In this document: positions 1 through 8,321 of the stretch, piece by piece
Layout: every line of letters begins with the position of its first letter
How positions within the stretch are numbered: position 1 is the stretch's first letter
Origin: an uncultured Rhodoblastus sp.
GTDB taxonomy: Bacteria > Pseudomonadota > Alphaproteobacteria > Rhizobiales > Beijerinckiaceae
Length of the DNA: 45,302 nt
NCBI RefSeq assembly: GCF_903903185.1
Contig: NZ_CAIUXT010000067.1
Location: 1 to 45,302 of the forward strand
Reading direction: 5' to 3'
Program-made: the position numbers and the translations under genes
Notes under the pieces: model-generated
Databases searched by the model: none
Told to the model about the DNA's origin: nothing
The model's input: only the letters and a program-made list of their open reading frames with translations

Positions 1-414
1 CTCGCGGGCGTCGGCTTTCTTGGCCGCCGCCAGACAAGACCGAGCCCGGCGGCGGTCGCCTGAGCGGCGGCGGCTGCGGACGTCCGGTCGCGGCGTCGAC
101 TTTAGAGGACGAGACTTCGGCCTTCGGGTCGAAATTCGGCGACAAAACGGTCTCCGCCAAAGTGGCGAATGTTGCCGTTTCGTGGCGTCCAGAGAGCGTC
201 GCTCAACGGCAGGCGAAGGTCTCCAATGGGTCATGAATACGCGTTCGACCGAAGCCGGGAATGTCCGCTGACGACGTTGCACAGGCCATTGCGAGCAGAG
301 CTTGAATGACGCGTTCGAGCCGATTCCGGTCGATCTGGCGGTGTCTGTCTCGCTCTTCCCCAAGCCCAAATATCGCGAGGGGCGTCCGCGTTAACCGGAC
401 AGGCTCGAACTATT
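1..414. other. left edge, no gene supported
   Basis: No complete gene is visible. A plus-strand frame is open from the window edge to a stop at 229-231 with plausible amino-acid composition in its second half, so it could be the 3' end of a gene starting outside the window. A second short frame ends at the TAA near 392-394. Neither resembles a family I recognise, and they may be decayed coding sequence. Confidence 0.3.
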
Positions 415-1131
415 CTAACCGGTCTTGCCGATGGTCATGCCGGAAAAAGGCTCGATCCACACCAGTTCATCGACGACCTTGCTGACGCCGCCGATATTTT
501 CGGCGGCGACGATCAGTGCCTGGCGCTGCCGCTCGTCGAATATCTCGCCTCTCAAGGTGACCACGCCCTGGTCCACGGTGACGTCGAGCGTGCGCGGCGA
601 GGCGAACCCTTGCGTGTTCAATTCCGCCAGCAGCCGGCCCAGGATGGCGGCGTCGGTGCATTCGGCCGAAGTCGGGGCCGGCCGGGCGGCGAAGGCCGCC
701 GACAGCGCGCGCAACAGATCGGAGCGGGTGATGATGCCGACCAGATGTTCGCCGCTGACCACCGGCAGGCGCTTGATCCGGCGCTTCTCCATGATCTCGC
801 CGAGTTCGGTCAGCGGCGTCGACGCCTCGACCGACACCACGTCGCGGGTCATCACTTCCCGCACCTTGCGGCCATGGCTCAGCACGTAGGATTCGGCGAT
901 CTCGCCGGGACCGAGCAGGAATTCGATCCAGCGCGGCTTGCGCTTGGCGGCGCCGATTTCGGCGCGATGCAGGAAATCGCCCTCGCTGACCACGCCGACC
1001 AGCCGCCCCGTGGCGTCAACCACCGGCATGCCGGAAACACGCGCCGCCAGCAAAATCGCGATGGCCTCGTCGATGGTCGCGTCGGGGCCGATCGTCTTGA
1101 CTTCACGGGTCATGATTTCCGACGCGAGCAT
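415..1131 (-). CDS. CBS-pair and BON domain protein
   Basis: This is a cytoplasmic protein of about 238 residues with two CBS domains followed by a BON domain. The first CBS covers roughly residues 1-60 (SEIMTREVKTIGPDATIDEA, VSGMPVVD, GVVSEGDFL), the second roughly 90-145 (VREVMTRDVVSV, RIKRLPVV, GIITRSDLL), and BON lies at about 165-225 (LDVTVDQGVVTLRGEI). CBS pairs usually bind adenine nucleotides and BON domains bind lipids or partner proteins, so a nucleotide- or stress-sensing role is likely; no substrate can be deduced. I use the ATG at 1131 because a GGAG lies eight bases upstream; an in-frame GTG at 1140 overlaps that site. It is single, convergent with nothing on its left, and divergent from matB. 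The architecture is common in Hyphomicrobiales. Confidence 0.9.
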   Translation of the reverse strand: MLASEIMTREVKTIGPDATIDEAIAILLAARVSGMPVVDATGRLVGVVSEGDFLHRAEIGAAKRKPRWIEFLLGPGEIAESYVLSHGRKVREVMTRDVVSVEASTPLTELGEIMEKRRIKRLPVVSGEHLVGIITRSDLLRALSAAFAARPAPTSAECTDAAILGRLLAELNTQGFASPRTLDVTVDQGVVTLRGEIFDERQRQALIVAAENIGGVSKVVDELVWIEPFSGMTIGKTG

Positions 1132-1378
1132 CGCCTTCACTCCGTTTTCGAGAGCCTGTCCATGCGCAAGGAGTGCAGCTTAATCCCATTCCGCGTCCAA
1201 ACCTTGACGCGGATCAAGGAAGTAGGCGCCAAAGTGCATTTATTTTAAAGGCGGCGCGGCCATGGGTTCAGCAGGACCGGTTCGCTCTCCCCGCTCGCGG
1301 AAAGATGGAGTCGGACGCCGAAAAGTCTTTATACTCGAATGGTTTGTCGATACTCGAAGGGTTTGTCGGGGTCCAGGT

Positions 1379-2911
1379 TTGAATCATCTGTTCGATCTCA
1401 TCGTGGCGAAAATCGCCGCTCCGGACAGGATTTTCATCCAGACGCCGGAAGGCCTGTCGATCCGCTATCGGCAGATGCTGTCGGCCAGCGCGCGATATGC
1501 CCATGCTTTGACGGCGCTCGGCGTCGAACCGGGCGACCGGGTCGCCGTCCAGATGGAGAAATCGCCGGCCTTTGTGTTGCTCTACCTCGCCTGTCTGCGC
1601 GCCGGTGCCGTGTTCCTGCCGCTCAACACCGCCTATACGCCGCATGAGGTTGGCTATTTCCTCTCCGACGCGCGGCCAAAAATCCTGATCTGCGACCCGG
1701 AGCGGCGCGACGCCCTCTCCGGGGCCGCCGCCGGGTCCGGGGTCCGCCTCGCGACCCATGGCGCCGGCCGGGAGGGACAGGAATGCGGCGAGGTTTTCGA
1801 ACTCGCCTTCTACAGCCCGCAAAATTTCGACACATTTGCGCGCGGCGCCGACGATCTGGCCGCCATCCTCTATACTTCCGGCACCACAGGGCGCTCGAAA
1901 GGCGCCATGCTGTCGCACGACAATCTCGCCGCCAATGCGCTCACGCTGGTCGATTGCTGGAAATTCACTTCGCATGACGTGCTGATCCACGCCTTGCCGG
2001 TCTATCACGCCCATGGCCTGTTCGTGGCGACCCATTGCGTGCTGCTGTCCGGCGCCTCGATGAACTTCCAGCCCAAATTCGACGCGGCGGACGTTCTCGC
2101 CGCGATGCAGGAAAAGCGCGACGGTTTTCTGCGCGGCACGGTGATGATGGGGGTTCCGACCTTTTACAGCCGCCTGCTCGCCGAGCCCGGACTGACGCGG
2201 GAAGCCTGCGCGGCGATGCGGCTGTTCGTCTCCGGCTCCGCGCCTCTGCTCGCCGAGGCCCATCGCGCCTGGTTCGAGCGCACCGGCCACGCCATTCTCG
2301 AGCGCTACGGCATGACCGAGACGATGATGAACACGTCGAACCCCTATGACGGCGCGCGCATCGCCGGAACCGTCGGCCCCGCCCTGCCCGGCGTCGCGTT
2401 GCGCATCGCCGACCCGCAAACCGGCGCCCTGCTGCCGCGGGAAACCATCGGCATGATCGAGGTGAAAGGCCCCAATGTCTTTCCGGGCTATTGGCTGATG
2501 CCGGAGAAAACCGCGAGCGAATTTCGCTCCGATGGTTTCTTCATCACCGGCGATCTCGGCCAGATCGACGAAAATGGCTATGTGCGCATCGTCGGACGCG
2601 GCAAGGACCTGATTATTTCCGGCGGCCTCAACATCTATCCGAAGGAAATCGAGACCGAGATCGACGCAATCGACGGCGTCGTCGAAAGCGCCGTGATTGG
2701 CGTCCCCGACGCCGATTTCGGCGAATCGGTCGCCGCCATCATCGTGCGCGAAACCGGCGCCGCGATCGACGAGGCCGCTATCCGCGCCGCATTGACCGAC
2801 CGGCTGGCGAAATTCAAATGGCCGAAGACCATTTTCTTCGTCCAGGACCTGCCGCGCAACGCCATGGGCAAGGTGCAGAAGAATGTCTTGCGCGAAAAAT
2901 ATGGCGGGTGA
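1379..2911 (+). CDS. matB: malonyl-CoA synthetase (MatB-like AMP-forming ligase)
   Basis: This ANL-superfamily ligase of about 511 residues is predicted to convert malonate, CoA and ATP to malonyl-CoA in the cytoplasm. The adenylate-forming signatures are present: the P-loop ILYTSGTTGRSKGAMLSH, the ERYGMTET motif, the TGDLG motif, the hinge GRGKDLIISGG and the C-terminal lysine in NAMGKVQK. The start is taken as TTG at 1379 because the N-terminus then reads MNHLFDLI, as in characterised rhizobial MatB; the open frame continues upstream to 1262, but the added 39 residues are Arg-rich and unlike the family. MatB specificity rests on overall similarity (PLNTAYTPHEVGYFLSDA, GYWLMPEKTASEF), so a methylmalonyl- or other short-acyl-CoA synthetase is possible. 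No matA or matC neighbour is present. A putative Na+ decarboxylase for malonyl/methylmalonyl-CoA lies 10 kb away. Confidence 0.85.
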   Translation: MNHLFDLIVAKIAAPDRIFIQTPEGLSIRYRQMLSASARYAHALTALGVEPGDRVAVQMEKSPAFVLLYLACLRAGAVFLPLNTAYTPHEVGYFLSDARPKILICDPERRDALSGAAAGSGVRLATHGAGREGQECGEVFELAFYSPQNFDTFARGADDLAAILYTSGTTGRSKGAMLSHDNLAANALTLVDCWKFTSHDVLIHALPVYHAHGLFVATHCVLLSGASMNFQPKFDAADVLAAMQEKRDGFLRGTVMMGVPTFYSRLLAEPGLTREACAAMRLFVSGSAPLLAEAHRAWFERTGHAILERYGMTETMMNTSNPYDGARIAGTVGPALPGVALRIADPQTGALLPRETIGMIEVKGPNVFPGYWLMPEKTASEFRSDGFFITGDLGQIDENGYVRIVGRGKDLIISGGLNIYPKEIETEIDAIDGVVESAVIGVPDADFGESVAAIIVRETGAAIDEAAIRAALTDRLAKFKWPKTIFFVQDLPRNAMGKVQKNVLREKYGG

Positions 2912-3000
2912 AGGACCCCGCATATGGGCTCAGCCCAGGGTGAAGGCCGCTTCGCCACGTAACGAAAAACCTTCATAACACTCTTAAATTAAACAATATT

Positions 3001-3169
3001 CCCCTCACCCTGAGGAGCCTGCTTCGGCAGGCGTCTCGAAGGGCGAGGGCATCGTGACCCGGGCGTTCAAGCCGCGCCGCTCGAAAGATTTCGCAGGCTG
3101 CCCATGGTTCGAGACAGCCTCCGTCAGGCGTCTTGCGACCCCTGACGGAGTCTTTCTCACCATGAGGGG
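3001..3169. repeat. pair of REP-like dispersed repeats
   Basis: Two inverted copies of the alphaproteobacterial repeat that reads CCTCAnCCTGAGGAGC ... GCGTCTCGAAGGnCGAGG lie between matB and pqqA. The first is at about 3001-3050 and a reverse-oriented, more diverged copy is at about 3101-3169. The second contains a clear hairpin with 10-base arms CTCCGTCAGG at 3119-3128 and CCTGACGGAG at 3141-3150. A third member is at 32847-32911. The gap between 2912 and 3190 holds nothing else I can name. Confidence 0.7.
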
Positions 3170-3190
3170 CCGGGGTTCAAAAGCTTCGCC

Positions 3191-3229
3191 AAATAAAAAA
3201 CGGGCCGCTTTCGGCAAGGAAAGCGGCCC
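3191..3229 (-). terminator. rho-independent terminator of pqqA
   Basis: On the minus strand, 30 bases after the pqqA stop, a 10-bp GC-rich stem (arms 3220-3229 and 3202-3211, GGGCCGCTTT and its complement) is followed by a run of T (A-rich on the plus strand at 3191-3200). It is a textbook intrinsic terminator, and it suggests that pqqA is transcribed as a short, separately ended message. Confidence 0.88.
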
Positions 3230-3259
3230 GGCTTCGATCCCGGTGTTTGTCGCGCCGGC

Positions 3260-3337
3260 TCAGATTTCGGCGGACATATAGCTCGTGACTTCCATTCCGA
3301 CGCAAACTTCGCAGGCTTCAGGCGCGGTCCAGGTCAT
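3260..3337 (-). CDS. pqqA: PQQ precursor peptide PqqA
   Basis: This is the 25-residue ribosomal precursor of pyrroloquinoline quinone, the cofactor of methanol and other alcohol dehydrogenases. The peptide contains the GMEVTSY core, with Glu16 and Tyr20 spaced E-x3-Y; in the PQQ pathway these two side chains are cross-linked by the radical SAM enzyme PqqE with PqqD. The MTWTAP start and the length match family members exactly. GGGAG lies seven bases before the ATG. The open frame continues upstream to 3478, but that extension is low-quality sequence. No pqqB, C, D or E gene is present here, so this copy depends on processing genes elsewhere. It lies 150 bases downstream of a response-regulator gene on the same strand and ends at a strong terminator. 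Confidence 0.93.
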   Translation of the reverse strand: MTWTAPEACEVCVGMEVTSYMSAEI

Positions 3338-3360
3338 GCTCGATCTCCCGTAAGGTAAAT

Positions 3361-3390
3361 TTAATTCGCGCGGCGACGCGGGCGATGCAA
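3361..3390 (-). promoter_or_regulatory. possible pqqA promoter
   Basis: Reading the minus strand, TTGCAT (3390-3385) is followed after 18 bases by AATTAA (3366-3361), about 20 bases before the pqqA Shine-Dalgarno. The match to a sigma-70 promoter is fair only. It sits in the 150-base gap between the response-regulator gene and pqqA, where a separate promoter would be expected given the private terminator. Confidence 0.3.
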
Positions 3391-3486
3391 CGAAAGCCGC
3401 CGCGCCGCTCGCCACCACCATAAGTGTTCTACGTCGCCGTGGCAAAAATTGCGTCAGTCGAAGGCGAGAATTATGCAAGATTTCTG

Positions 3487-4215
3487 TCAGGTTCCATTTT
3501 CTTCGTCATAGCGGTAGCCGACGCCATGGACGGTGGTGACGATGCGCGGACGCGCCGGGTCGATCTCGATCTTGCGCCGCAGCACCGAGACATATTGGTC
3601 GAGCGCGCGGCTGTTGGGCATGTAATCGCGGCCCCAGGCGAGATCGAACAATTCGTCGCGCGTTACCGCCTTGCCCTTGCGCTCGCGCAAGGCCTGAAGG
3701 ATGGCGAGTTCGCGCGGCGCCAGATCGATGGTCTGGCCGTCGCCCTTTTGCCCAAACCGCCGGGCGCGCAACGCCGCCGGATCGATGTCGAGGTCGCCCA
3801 TGCGGAAGCGCCCGGCCTCCTCGGCGGGACCCGCCTTTTCCGCCGGCTGCGCCGCCTTGGCCCGGCGCAGGCCGGCCTTGATCCGCGCCACCAGTTCCCG
3901 CGCGGAAAACGGCTTGGAGATATAGTCGTCGGCGCCGATTTCGAGGCCGATGACGCGTTCGATTTCCGCGCCGCGCGCGGAAAGCAGCAGGATGGGAACG
4001 AGCGAATCCCGGGCGCGGATGCGGCGGCACAGGTCGAGCCCGTCGAGTCGCGGCATCATCACGTCGAGCAGGCACAGCGCCGGCGCCTGTTCGACAAAGG
4101 CGCTCCACGCCGCCTCGCCGTCCTCGGCGACGATACAGACGAAACCCTCCAGCGTCAGCAGATCGACCAGGCCGGCGCGCAGGTTGACGTCGTCTTCAGC
4201 GATCAGAATCCTCAA
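3487..4215 (-). CDS. OmpR-family response regulator (MxbM-like by context)
   Basis: This is a DNA-binding response regulator of 242 residues. The receiver domain spans about 1-115, with acidic pocket E7-D8-D9, phospho-acceptor D51 (LLDVMMP), a Ser at 79 and K101 (KPFSARELVARIK). A linker rich in Ala and Glu follows, then a winged-helix output domain at about 137-237 (LAPRELAILQALRERKGKAVTRDELFD, ending VTTVHGVGYRYD). The start is TTG at 4215, overlapping the kinase stop by four bases, with a purine-rich site (AGGGGAAGGGG) just before it. It is the last gene of an mxaD-like/kinase/regulator unit that runs towards pqqA. In Methylobacterium extorquens a sensor-regulator pair, MxbD/MxbM, needed for methanol oxidation is encoded beside pqq genes; equivalence here is an inference from context, not from sequence identity. 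Confidence 0.92.
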   Translation of the reverse strand: MRILIAEDDVNLRAGLVDLLTLEGFVCIVAEDGEAAWSAFVEQAPALCLLDVMMPRLDGLDLCRRIRARDSLVPILLLSARGAEIERVIGLEIGADDYISKPFSARELVARIKAGLRRAKAAQPAEKAGPAEEAGRFRMGDLDIDPAALRARRFGQKGDGQTIDLAPRELAILQALRERKGKAVTRDELFDLAWGRDYMPNSRALDQYVSVLRRKIEIDPARPRIVTTVHGVGYRYDEENGT

Positions 4216-5705
4216 CGCCCCTTCCCCTCAGCTTCGGCGCGGATCGTCGCCCGCGCGCAAAGGCCGGGATCGGCGCCGCTCAGGGAAAAGCCGCCGCCAT
4301 TGGCCCGCGTCAATTCCCCGACGATCGCCAGTCCCAAACCATGGGAGCCGCCCTGCGACGGCGACGGCGCGCCGCCGCCAAAATCGCGCACCGCCATCGA
4401 CAGCATTCCGTCTTCCCAGCCGATCGTCACGCAAATGCGTCCGGGCGCATATTTGCGCGCATTGTCGATGAGGTTGATCAGGATACGCTCGAAAGCATTG
4501 GCGTCGAAACAAAGAGATTTATCGACGGCGCATTCGAGTTCGCAGTGCGAACCGGAGGCCGCCAGCAGGTTTTGATAGCGCGCCAGAATGCTTTTGGCGA
4601 GGCGGCCCGGATCGGCGGCGGATTTCTTGGGCTCAAGCCGCGAAAAGGCGTCGTTTTTAAAAATCGTCTCGCCGGCGAGCACGTCGAGCCGGTCGATTTC
4701 TTCCATCAGCACCGCACAATAGCGATCGACTTCCGGCCCGCCCGCCTTGCGCGAAATCAGTTCGGCGTAAAGCTTCAGGTTGGCCAGTGGCGTGCGCAAA
4801 TCGTGCGACAGCCGGGTGGCGAGGTCGGCGCGCGCGGAAATTTCCGCCCGCAGCGCGTTTTGTGCGCGACGCGCCTGAAAGACCAGCAACAGCCAGAACA
4901 GCGCCAGCGGCGCCGCCAGGGCCAGCCGCCCCAGCGCGCCGCGTCGCGGCGCGGGCGCGCCGGCGATTTCCACCACCCAATTATGCAAGGCGCCGCTGAG
5001 CATGAACGCCTGGTGGCTCGCCGTCGATGCGCCGTGGCGCCAGACCACGCGGTCGAATGGATCGCGCAGGCGAAACGATCCGTTCGGCATCCGGTTGGCC
5101 TTGACGTCGAGGGCGACGAAAAGCGCCGGGAAAATCTGCTTGCTGCTCAGCGCGATGCAATTTTCAACGCGCGTCGCGCCCGCGCCAGAGCGGCGGCATT
5201 CGAAATAATATTCGCCGGAAATATGGGGGAACCAGCCGTTCAACTGGTCGCCGTCGCGCAACAGGTCCGCTACATCCGACAGGGCGCGCAATTTCTCCTC
5301 CCACATTTTCGGCATGGCGAGAGGGTCTTCGGGCGGAAAAACCGTGCGCTCGCCCTTGCGTTGCAGGATCAGCAGATTGAGGTTGTAGCCATAGACCACC
5401 TGCCAGAGCCGCGACGCGGAATGCGGCTGGTCGGCTTCGGCCCGCGCGATATCCGCCCAGGCGACCGCGCTGATTTCCGCGACCGCGCTCGCGCCGGTCG
5501 CGCCAAGTTCATCGGCCATTTGCGCCGACTGCTGCTGCTCGCTGTCGCGCAACATGACGAAATCGGCGTCAAGCCATTGCCCGGCGATGAGAGCGACAAA
5601 GGCCAGCGGCAGCGCGTAAAGCAGAGCCTGTCGCGCCGTCGCCGCCCATTTTTCGCTCGGGTGAGCCGGTTTCGGGCGCTCAGGTTTGCTGACGCCGAAA
5701 TCCAT
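4212..5705 (-). CDS. membrane sensor histidine kinase (MxbD-like by context)
   Basis: This is a transmembrane histidine kinase of 497 residues. It has one membrane helix near 27-45, a periplasmic sensor region of about 200 residues (50-250) with three Cys (170, 183 and one at the start of the second half of the protein), and a second helix near 259-277. The H-box is at 300-310 (SHDLRTPLANL, His301), the N-box at 411-420 (NLIDNARKYA), the G1 box DFGGG at 441-445 and the G2 box GLGLA at 456-460. There is no HAMP domain of obvious quality. The ATG overlaps the stop of the mxaD-like gene by one base (TGATG), and the downstream regulator overlaps by four, so the three are almost certainly one transcript and functionally coupled. 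The sensor region is not one I recognise; its ligand is unknown. Confidence 0.92.
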   Translation of the reverse strand: MDFGVSKPERPKPAHPSEKWAATARQALLYALPLAFVALIAGQWLDADFVMLRDSEQQQSAQMADELGATGASAVAEISAVAWADIARAEADQPHSASRLWQVVYGYNLNLLILQRKGERTVFPPEDPLAMPKMWEEKLRALSDVADLLRDGDQLNGWFPHISGEYYFECRRSGAGATRVENCIALSSKQIFPALFVALDVKANRMPNGSFRLRDPFDRVVWRHGASTASHQAFMLSGALHNWVVEIAGAPAPRRGALGRLALAAPLALFWLLLVFQARRAQNALRAEISARADLATRLSHDLRTPLANLKLYAELISRKAGGPEVDRYCAVLMEEIDRLDVLAGETIFKNDAFSRLEPKKSAADPGRLAKSILARYQNLLAASGSHCELECAVDKSLCFDANAFERILINLIDNARKYAPGRICVTIGWEDGMLSMAVRDFGGGAPSPSQGGSHGLGLAIVGELTRANGGGFSLSGADPGLCARATIRAEAEGKGR

Positions 5706-6205
5706 CAGTTGGTTGCAAGCGCCTTGGCCAGATTGTCGAGGCCGCCGCGATAGACCCCGGCGATGGCCTTTTTCGCGGCTTCGGCGGTGGCGCCGGCGGC
5801 CGGCTCGAAAGTTCCGACCCAGACCACCTCGCTGCCCTGTCCGGATGGCTTGACCTCAATGGTCGCGACATAATGGGAAACCGGCAGAAGTTTCTGGTTT
5901 TCGGCGTTGTCGAGGATGCGATAGGTATATTTGCGCTCGGCGTCGCTGTGGCTGATCAGCGCCTCCCACAGCGCCGGACCGCCGAGATCGAGGCGGCGCT
6001 GCGAATCCTGCGCTTCGCCGTTCGAAGCCTCGGATTTCTTGATCGCGGGATGCCAGGAAAGATCGCCGAAATGGCCGATCCGCGCCCAGACCTTGGCCGG
6101 CGGCGCATCGATCTTGACCGATTCGGTCACCGTTTCCTTCCCGGCGGCGGCAGCGGTCAGGGTCGCGGCGGCAAGCAGGGCCGTCGCCAGAAAATGCGCT
6201 TTCAT
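5705..6205 (-). CDS. mxaD: periplasmic SRPBCC protein, MxaD-like
   Basis: This exported protein of 166 residues has a clear Sec signal peptide (MKAHFLATALLAAATLTAAAAG) and a SRPBCC/START-like fold (VTESVKIDAPPAKVWARIGHFGDLSWHPAIKKSE). The pattern is that of MxaD, the methanol-dehydrogenase accessory protein that promotes electron transfer from the quinoprotein to its cytochrome. I choose the ATG at 6205 because GGAGG lies six bases upstream and the signal peptide then begins properly; an upstream ATG at 6229 would add eight charged residues. It is the first gene of the mxaD-like/kinase/regulator unit. MxaD versus a generic PhyR/XoxF-associated SRPBCC protein cannot be settled from one sequence, but the nearby pqqA favours a role in PQQ-dependent alcohol oxidation. 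Confidence 0.8.
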   Translation of the reverse strand: MKAHFLATALLAAATLTAAAAGKETVTESVKIDAPPAKVWARIGHFGDLSWHPAIKKSEASNGEAQDSQRRLDLGGPALWEALISHSDAERKYTYRILDNAENQKLLPVSHYVATIEVKPSGQGSEVVWVGTFEPAAGATAEAAKKAIAGVYRGGLDNLAKALATN

Positions 6206-6453
6206 TCTTTCCTCCAGGTTTTTTTTCACGCGCGGCGGCCAGGCCTCGCCTGTTTATGCGTTTCCGGCGCGCGGATCGCCATTGGGCCATGACTGGCGGA
6301 AAAAAACAGCAAAATAATGTAAGTTATTTGTTCAAGGCCGTTGGCGATCCCGTGCCGTCGGGCCGGGGCGCCGATTTTGATACCCGGCGATCGCTCGACG
6401 TGAGCCGTGGATTCTTGTCGCTTGAGAATGGTTTTTTCCGGGGCCGCTTCCAG

Positions 6454-7212
6454 ATGTCGCACCTCCGCAACGCCGATGTGAAGGTTCAGGCGCTCGGCGA
6501 CGCCGCGCTGACCGTGGTGTTCGGCGACCGGATCGACGCGCAAACCCATGCGCGGGTAAAACATTTTTGTGCGGCGCTTGAGGCCGGCCCGCGCCCGGAA
6601 GCCATCGAGGAATGGGCGCCCGCCTTCGCCTCGGCGACGGTCTGGTACGATCCCGACCGCATCGCTTTCGCGGCTCTTGCCGAATATCTTGCAAATCTGT
6701 CGCGCGAGTCCCGGCCGGAGGAAAAACCCGGCGCGCTGTTTGAAATTCCGTTCTGCCGCGACGCCGATTTCGCGCCCGATCTCGCGGAGACGGCGCAATG
6801 GCGCGGCCTGACGCCGGACGCCTATATGGCGCAATTTTCGACGCTGGTTTTTGAAGTCTACATGCTCGGTTTCCAGCCCGGCTTCGCCTATCTCGGCGGC
6901 CTGCCCGAAGGGCTATCGGCGCCGCGACTCGAAACGCCGCGCAAAAACGTGCCGGCGCGCTCGCTGGCCGTGGCCGACGGGATGTGCGCCGCCTATCCTT
7001 TCGCCAGTCCCGGCGGCTGGCGGCTGATCGGCCGCACCCCGGCGCCCCTGTTCGATCCCGGCCGGACGGCGCGGCCGGCGCTGCTGGCGGCGGGCGACCT
7101 TGTGCGCTGGCGCGAAATCGACCGCGCTGCTTTCCTAAGGCTTGAACGCGAATGGAGCGGCGGCGGTTTCGACGCGCGCCTGTTGACCGAGGCTGGCTCA
7201 TGGCGCGACTGA
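6454..7212 (+). CDS. pxpB: 5-oxoprolinase subunit B
   Basis: This is the KipI/PxpB subunit of the ATP-dependent 5-oxoprolinase PxpABC, which opens 5-oxoproline to glutamate. It is 252 residues long from the ATG at 6454. Family motifs are GDAALTVVFG near the start, EVYMLGFQPGFAYLGGLPE at about 134-152, and SPGGWRLIGRTP at about 185-196. An in-frame extension to 6256 would overlap the promoter side of the divergent mxaD-like gene and shows no conserved sequence. The ribosome site before 6454 is weak, so the start is the least certain part. The gene overlaps pxpC by 13 bases. Confidence 0.9.
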   Translation: MSHLRNADVKVQALGDAALTVVFGDRIDAQTHARVKHFCAALEAGPRPEAIEEWAPAFASATVWYDPDRIAFAALAEYLANLSRESRPEEKPGALFEIPFCRDADFAPDLAETAQWRGLTPDAYMAQFSTLVFEVYMLGFQPGFAYLGGLPEGLSAPRLETPRKNVPARSLAVADGMCAAYPFASPGGWRLIGRTPAPLFDPGRTARPALLAAGDLVRWREIDRAAFLRLEREWSGGGFDARLLTEAGSWRD

Positions 7213-8207
7213 GGGTCGAACGCGCCGGCGCCGGCGTCGCCGTGCAGGATTTCGGACGCCGGAATTTCCGGGCGCTCGGCGTTCCGCTCAGCGGCGCGCT
7301 CGATCCTTTCTTCCTCGCCGCCGCCAATGCGCTGGCGGGCGCGCCGGAAAATGCCGCCGGGCTGGAACTGCTGCTCGCCGCGCCGACCCTGCGCGTCGAG
7401 CAGGGTCCGCTGCGGCTCGGCCTTGCCGGCGACCTGAGCGGCGTATTGACGCGCGCCGACGGTGCGGAGGAAAAAATCGCCGGCTGGCGCGGTCTGGTTT
7501 TGCGCGACGGCGATGTGGTGGCGTTGCGCCTGTCGCGCAGCCCCGCCTATCTCGGCTTTTCCGGCGGCCTCGATGTTCCGGAAATTCTCGGCGCGCGTTC
7601 GACCTTTCTGCGCGGCGGCTTTGGCGGATTGGGCGGCCGCACGCTCGAACATGGCGACGCTCTTGCCTGCGCGCAAGGCGACGGCGCCGGTCTTTCCGCC
7701 CCGCCGTTCAGCCACGCGCAAGGAAAAATCCGTTTCATCCCCGGCCCGCAGGTTCAAAATTTCGCGCTCCGGTCGCTGGCGCTTTTCGAAGCTTCGGACT
7801 GGCGCGTCGGCGCCGACAGCGACCGCATGGGAATGCGGCTTTCAGGGCCGCGCCTCGCCCATGGTCCCGCCGGCGCCAATATCGTCTCCGACGGCGCGAC
7901 GCCGGGAGCGATTCAGGTTCCCGGCGACGGCCAGCCGATCGTGTTGCGCGCCGATTGCCAGACTTCCGGCGGCTATGCCAAGATCGGTTGCGTCATCGGC
8001 GCCGATCTCGGGCGGCTGGCGCATTTCGCCCCCGGCGAAATGATGGGTTTCACGCCGGTCGATCACCGGCAGGCGACGCAGGCGCGACAGGATCTGCGCG
8101 AAAATTTCGCGCGATGGCGCGCCGCCGTCGCGCCGGATGGCGAGAGTTGGGACTGCGGCAAATTATGGAGCGAGAATCTGATCAGCGGCGCGATTTCGGG
8201 GAAATGA
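7200..8207 (+). CDS. pxpC: 5-oxoprolinase subunit C
   Basis: This is the KipA/PxpC subunit (biotin-dependent carboxyltransferase-like fold) of 5-oxoprolinase, 335 residues from the ATG at 7200. Diagnostic stretches are VQDFGRRNFRALGVPLSGALD near the N-terminus, YLGFSGGLDVP in the middle, RMGMRLSGP, and SDGATPGAIQVPGDGQPIVL in the C-terminal part. The start is preceded by GAGG and overlaps the end of pxpB, implying translational coupling. PxpB and PxpC carry out the ATP-dependent phosphorylation step together with PxpA. Despite the family name it does not use biotin. Confidence 0.93.
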   Translation: MARLRVERAGAGVAVQDFGRRNFRALGVPLSGALDPFFLAAANALAGAPENAAGLELLLAAPTLRVEQGPLRLGLAGDLSGVLTRADGAEEKIAGWRGLVLRDGDVVALRLSRSPAYLGFSGGLDVPEILGARSTFLRGGFGGLGGRTLEHGDALACAQGDGAGLSAPPFSHAQGKIRFIPGPQVQNFALRSLALFEASDWRVGADSDRMGMRLSGPRLAHGPAGANIVSDGATPGAIQVPGDGQPIVLRADCQTSGGYAKIGCVIGADLGRLAHFAPGEMMGFTPVDHRQATQARQDLRENFARWRAAVAPDGESWDCGKLWSENLISGAISGK

Positions 8208-8254
8208 GGCCGTTCTTTTCAGCCCGTCAGGCAATTACAGTCCCTGAGGCTACT

Positions 8255-8289
8255 GGATTGCTTCGTCGCTTCGCTCCTCGCAATGACGG
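8255..8289. repeat. HCEERSDEAI-type dispersed repeat
   Basis: The GATTGCTTCGTCGCTTCGCT / CCTCGCAATGACGG repeat, very widespread in Alphaproteobacteria and recognisable by the pseudo-peptide HCEERSDEAI when read on the other strand, lies in the 114-base gap between pxpC and pxpA. It can fold into a hairpin and could reduce readthrough or stabilise the upstream message. Confidence 0.75.
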
Positions 8290-8321
8290 CGCTGTTTTTG
8301 CGAAGCCATGAACGGTAGCCC

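Noticed and set aside
1268..2923. Long minus-strand open frame of about 550 codons opposite matB
   Set aside because: It is an antisense shadow caused by high GC: the plus strand encodes a full AMP-ligase with all motifs, and the minus reading is rich in Arg, Gly and His without a family match.
4341..5753. Plus-strand open frame of 470 codons opposite the histidine kinase
   Set aside because: Arg/Ala-rich shadow without motifs; the minus-strand kinase has every catalytic box.
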